A stretch of 64,000 bases of DNA, from the NCBI GenBank assembly GCA_019914995.1, contig CM034126.1:14761001-14825000 (forward strand). Reading direction: 5' to 3'. The translations under genes were made by a program, and so were the position numbers. This stretch comes from Acanthochlamys bracteata. Its lineage: Eukaryota > Streptophyta > Magnoliopsida > Pandanales > Velloziaceae. Shown here in pieces: positions 60,601 to 64,000 of the stretch (positions are counted from its first letter, which is position 1; each line of letters opens with the position of its first letter). A model generated the notes under the pieces. That model ran no database searches and was not told the origin of the DNA. It worked only from the letters and a program-made list of their open reading frames with translations.

Positions 60601-63354
60601 ATGCAAATCTCTGAGGTGGCCCCACTTTGGTTGCCTAGGAATTCCTGCAATGTTCACAGAAACCAAAATAAAGATAGTGAATGTTCCAATGAAACAGATA
60701 CCACATTTGATCTTCACATATACCAGGAAGAGGCTCCGCCCTATGCATTCATAACATGATAGCACATAATGATGGTTTAGAAGTCATTATCGAAACTTGA
60801 ACAGTTCTAAGATCATCATTTAAATTGAAACTAGCCATTTGCTATGTCATAGTAGATCATGCTATTTACAAAGAATTTCACCTTTAGTATGCATATCATT
60901 GTGATATTCACCAAATGAAAATAGTTTTACATAAATGACCTATTTGTGGCCGTACGAGAAAGAAATGAAGCATAAACCAGCCGTGACTTAAATGCATGGA
61001 TGACCTCTAGAAAGAAACCTGCATGACATCTAGAAAGCCACTTGTTCTAGTTCTTCTGTTTCTCCTTGACAAATGTGAAAAATGAAAGGTGCCTACTCTA
61101 AAACTCTAGGCTTCATGGCATCTTTCGATCCTACTTACCATATTCATCTATTGGAGCATCATAATCATAGCTAGTGGCAATGAACGGACCCCCTGATGAT
61201 CGACCGAAGTTGGTTCCACCATGGTACTGCAAAAGATATCAAAGGATAAGAAATCCAGGAAGCAAGCAACAACTGCATTTGGATTGTTCCAAAGAAAACA
61301 ACAAGCGAAGAAGAAACGAGGGCAGAATACCATGTAGTAATTCTGGAAAGTACCCCCACGCTGGAAAAAGCGTGCAACAGCAAAGGCGAGGTCTTCTACC
61401 GGTCTGTAGGGCACCCCACCACCAAAAGAAAGAAACCTGGAAAACAATATTTGAAATGGATGGCTAACTTCCAGAGACTATTCAATAAGAAGTTATATTG
61501 CGACAAAAAGATTCCTCATCCATCATATTAGAAAAAAAACTAAGAAATACGTGGTAGCGCATCACATACAGGGTGCTTATATGGAAAAGCATGCTTAGAA
61601 ATAGAAAGATGATCACATACCACCCTGTCCAGTTTTCTGTCCACATCTTGGGCTTGTTGTTGGCGTTGGGAGTAAATTGGTCACAGTAAAAGCCATTGCA
61701 AGTATTTATCTGAGAATTAAGAATGTAAGTCTTGCTTGCAGACTTGAAATAGGAAGGGAAAAAGATGAGGCTGATTTTTTTAAATGTCAGTAAAGGACGT
61801 ACAACAAATACAACAACAACAAAGCCTCAAAATTCTAATTAAGTTTAGATAAAGCAGGTAATATGCTAGGCTGAGAAGTGGACAACAAAGTATAAGTCTT
61901 ACTCACAATAGGATTAGGAGCATCACTCTGCTGGCACATTACCCATGGTACACCAGTATCAAGAGAGGTAGCCATAGAAGCAGCCCACTTAATATAAGTC
62001 ATCGCTGCTGCTCCATAAGACGAATCTATGTTCCCATACTCATTCTCGATCTGCCGAAGGAAACAATAAATGTTAAACTATCTAAACCCAAACTTCAATT
62101 CTAATAGCATCAAACAACAGAACTAACCTAATGTGGTAGAAAAACCCCTTCCTAACATAGATTACCTGAGACAAAATAATAGGTCCGCCTTGAGAAGCAT
62201 AGAGATTCTCGTCCTTCATCATATCTACAATCTTTGCTGTGAACTTTTGCATTTCTCTCTGCAAAAAATGGATGATAAAGAACCAACAATAGGCACCTTA
62301 AATAGCTTCAATAAACATGACGAACTAGGCTTCGTGAAGGGTCTCATGCAGAACCTTGAAGGGCGCATTGTCAGTCCTGAACTTGATTCCGGGAATGAAA
62401 TGCAGCCACATAGGAAACCCCCTGCATTGAATTAACAGCAGATTGCAGAGACCAATCAAAAAAGAAGAACTTCTTGGTGCTTGATACTTAATGATCAGTT
62501 GAAATAGCTTATAAAAATTCAGAACGTACCCATAATTCCACTCAGCACAAGCATACGGGCCAATTCTAAGATGAACATAGAGTCCAGCCTCGGCGGCCGT
62601 TTTAACAAACCTTACCAAGTCCTTCCTTCCCTCAAAATCATACTGCAATTACATTGATACATAAATAAAAGCATTCAACAGAAATCCAGGTAAAAAAAGA
62701 TCACGCATTCAACTTTCCCTTGTAATTTGTTGACCCTAACATTTACTTAACAGGATTAGTGTATCTAAAGCAAATTTATAAAATTAGTTTATAGCTGAAC
62801 AGAAATAAATTCTAGATACCGAGAAAGAATAGATCTTTATGCAAGCAGAAGCTACCTGGCCTTGGACTGGCTCATGGAGGTTCCAGAAGACATACGTCTC
62901 GATGACGTCGATGCCGCCGGCCTTCGACTTCTCGATTAGGTCCGGCCACATCTGCATTCACCAACAAGGATATCAAAAAATCCTTCCAAAAATTCAACAT
63001 TTATTTTTTGTTTTCAGCTTTTGAGGCGTTGTCAAGTGATATGGGAACATTGTTTGGGAAACCAACAATAGAAAACAGCATCGCGGACACATATTCCAGA
63101 TAACACTTCCCAAAGAAGCCATAAACTAGCCTCCAAAGGAAGCACAGCAATAATGAATAGAGGAACTGTGCGTGCGTGTGTGAGAGAGAGGAAATGAAGA
63201 CCTCCGGAGTGCTTCTTGGATAATGGATGGAGCCGGAGATGAGGACACGGCGCTTTCCGTCGATGAGCAGAGCACGGTGATCGTACGTAACATTGGCAGC
63301 AGCAGCCGCAGAAAAAACCAGACACAGAACTAAAATAGCTTCTCGTAGACCCAT
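57674..63354 (-). CDS. BGAL8-like: GH35 beta-galactosidase with C-terminal SUEL-type lectin domain (BGAL8/9-like)
   Basis: An apoplastic enzyme that removes terminal beta-galactose from cell-wall polymers. About 18 exons run from ATG 63354 to TGA 57674-57676. The signal peptide ([20 protein letters not shown]) leads into [20 protein letters not shown]. The GH35 core holds [11 protein letters not shown], the acid/base region SQIENEYGN (exon near 62035), and the nucleophile region [11 protein letters not shown] (near 61640). After the beta-sandwich domains ([36 protein letters not shown]) a Cys-rich lectin domain ends in GSKSC...[15 protein letters not shown] and stop. Length is about 840 residues, as for Arabidopsis BGAL8. 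Catalytic Glu residues are intact. The next minus-strand gene is the RING E3. Recalled Arabidopsis neighbour At2g28470 fits its closeness to the CCCH24-like gene. Confidence 0.94.
61797..61850 (-). other. Possible SINE tail fragment in a beta-galactosidase intron
   Basis: The sequence acaaatacaacaacaacaaagcc resembles the (TTG)n 3' tails of some plant SINEs read in reverse. No body of the SINE (A/B boxes) or target duplication is visible, so this may be a chance CAA run. Confidence 0.2.
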
Positions 63355-64000
63355 CGCGGCAGAAGAACGCTCGAGAGAAGAATCAAGGGAAACAACAACA
63401 ACGAAGAAGTAGAAACGCGGCAGCGTATACAATATGTACTTGGAGAAAATGTATGCCTATGGATTTGAAGAAAGAAAGCGGGAAGCCGTATTTCGTTTCC
63501 CAATTAAGAAGCAAAGCAAAGATTAAAAGATGGATAAAGCTTGAAAGCCTTGAATTGAAGAAGAGTTTTTGCTTGCGGTGTAGTGTAGAACCAAAGGAAA
63601 GGCTTTAGCTTCGCTTAATGGGTTTAGTTTTGGTCGTCATTATTTAGCTTAGCTCATAAATTTATTACTAGTTTGATTTCCTCTCCCTTCTGATACTACT
63701 TGCATTCTCTTTCTCTCTGCGTCTAAGACAATGGTCTCTTTCTTTTGTTGAGTGTATACGATACAAATAACAGTGACGCATTATCTATTTAGTATTTTCT
63801 TTCTATATTTTATATGATAAAGATTATAGACGGTAACGATATACACTGTGTGCGAGTAGGGAGGAGGGAAAGACGGAAAGTGGTGCTTTAAATTGATGCT
63901 TGGAAGTATAACTGAGAAGATGCGGCACGGCAACCAGCTGCAGCTTTTCAATTCATGTCAATCAACTGAAAACATTTTTTTGTTTTTGACAAAAACATTT
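63355..64000 (-). other. Upstream region of the beta-galactosidase gene
   Basis: Includes the 5' leader (to roughly 63560) and the promoter. There are CT-rich tracts (63700-63720) but no clear TATA could be assigned. No gene is seen to the window end. Confidence 0.5.

Overview
This window is nuclear DNA from a flowering plant, most likely a eudicot. Genes are split into many short exons by AT-rich introns with GT-AG (occasionally GC-AG) borders. Intergenic DNA is AT-rich and carries miniature transposons, and the gene set includes plastid-targeted, cell-wall and plant-specific families. I see no operons, CRISPR arrays, phage, virus or rRNA, and no tRNA I could support.

Layout. (1) 349-8894 (+): myotubularin-like phosphoinositide 3-phosphatase, 5' end outside the window. 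(2) 10363-about 12303 (-): an unrecognised gene of roughly 100 codons with no in-frame AUG in its visible first exon. It shares a short divergent promoter with (3) 13183-16623 (+): a long coiled-coil protein resembling WPP-domain-associated protein. (4) 17677-21895 (+): ER protein disulfide isomerase (PDIL1-3/1-4 type) with a textbook ER-stress element upstream. (5) 23044-23601 (+): proline-rich, arabinogalactan-like membrane protein. (6) 26383-31066 (+): CDP-diacylglycerol synthase. (7) 31738-35276 (-): decayed, 5'-truncated copy of the MEP-pathway gene HDS/ispG. (8) 36138-36770 (-): fragments of a broken LRK10L/WAK-like receptor gene. (9) 37320-43215 (-): CCCH zinc-finger/TrmA-type tRNA m5U methyltransferase. 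(10) 44593-47049 (+): patatin-like protein of the pPLAIII class. (11) 48350-52453 (-): plastid chorismate synthase. (12) 53664-57052 (-): N-myristoylated LOG2/LUL-type RING E3 ligase. (13) 57674-63354 (-): GH35 beta-galactosidase with a C-terminal lectin domain.

These genes do not form one pathway; they are ordinary plant neighbours. The order has a flavour of ancient synteny: from memory, PDIL and pPLAIII genes, PDIL and HDS genes, and CCCH24 and BGAL8 genes also lie close together in Arabidopsis.

The accessory content is two Tourist-like MITEs (18357-18652 inside a PDI intron, and 25209-25467 upstream of the CDP-DAG synthase), simple repeats, and the pseudogene stretch at 31.7-36.8 kb. I found no convincing undescribed system. 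The observations most worth a second look are the no-AUG small gene, the HDS pseudogene with two splice donors changed from GT to AT, the PDI promoter element, and the GC-AG introns in chorismate synthase. Exon borders were read by eye from splice consensus, reading-frame continuity and family protein sequence; they have not been confirmed with transcripts.
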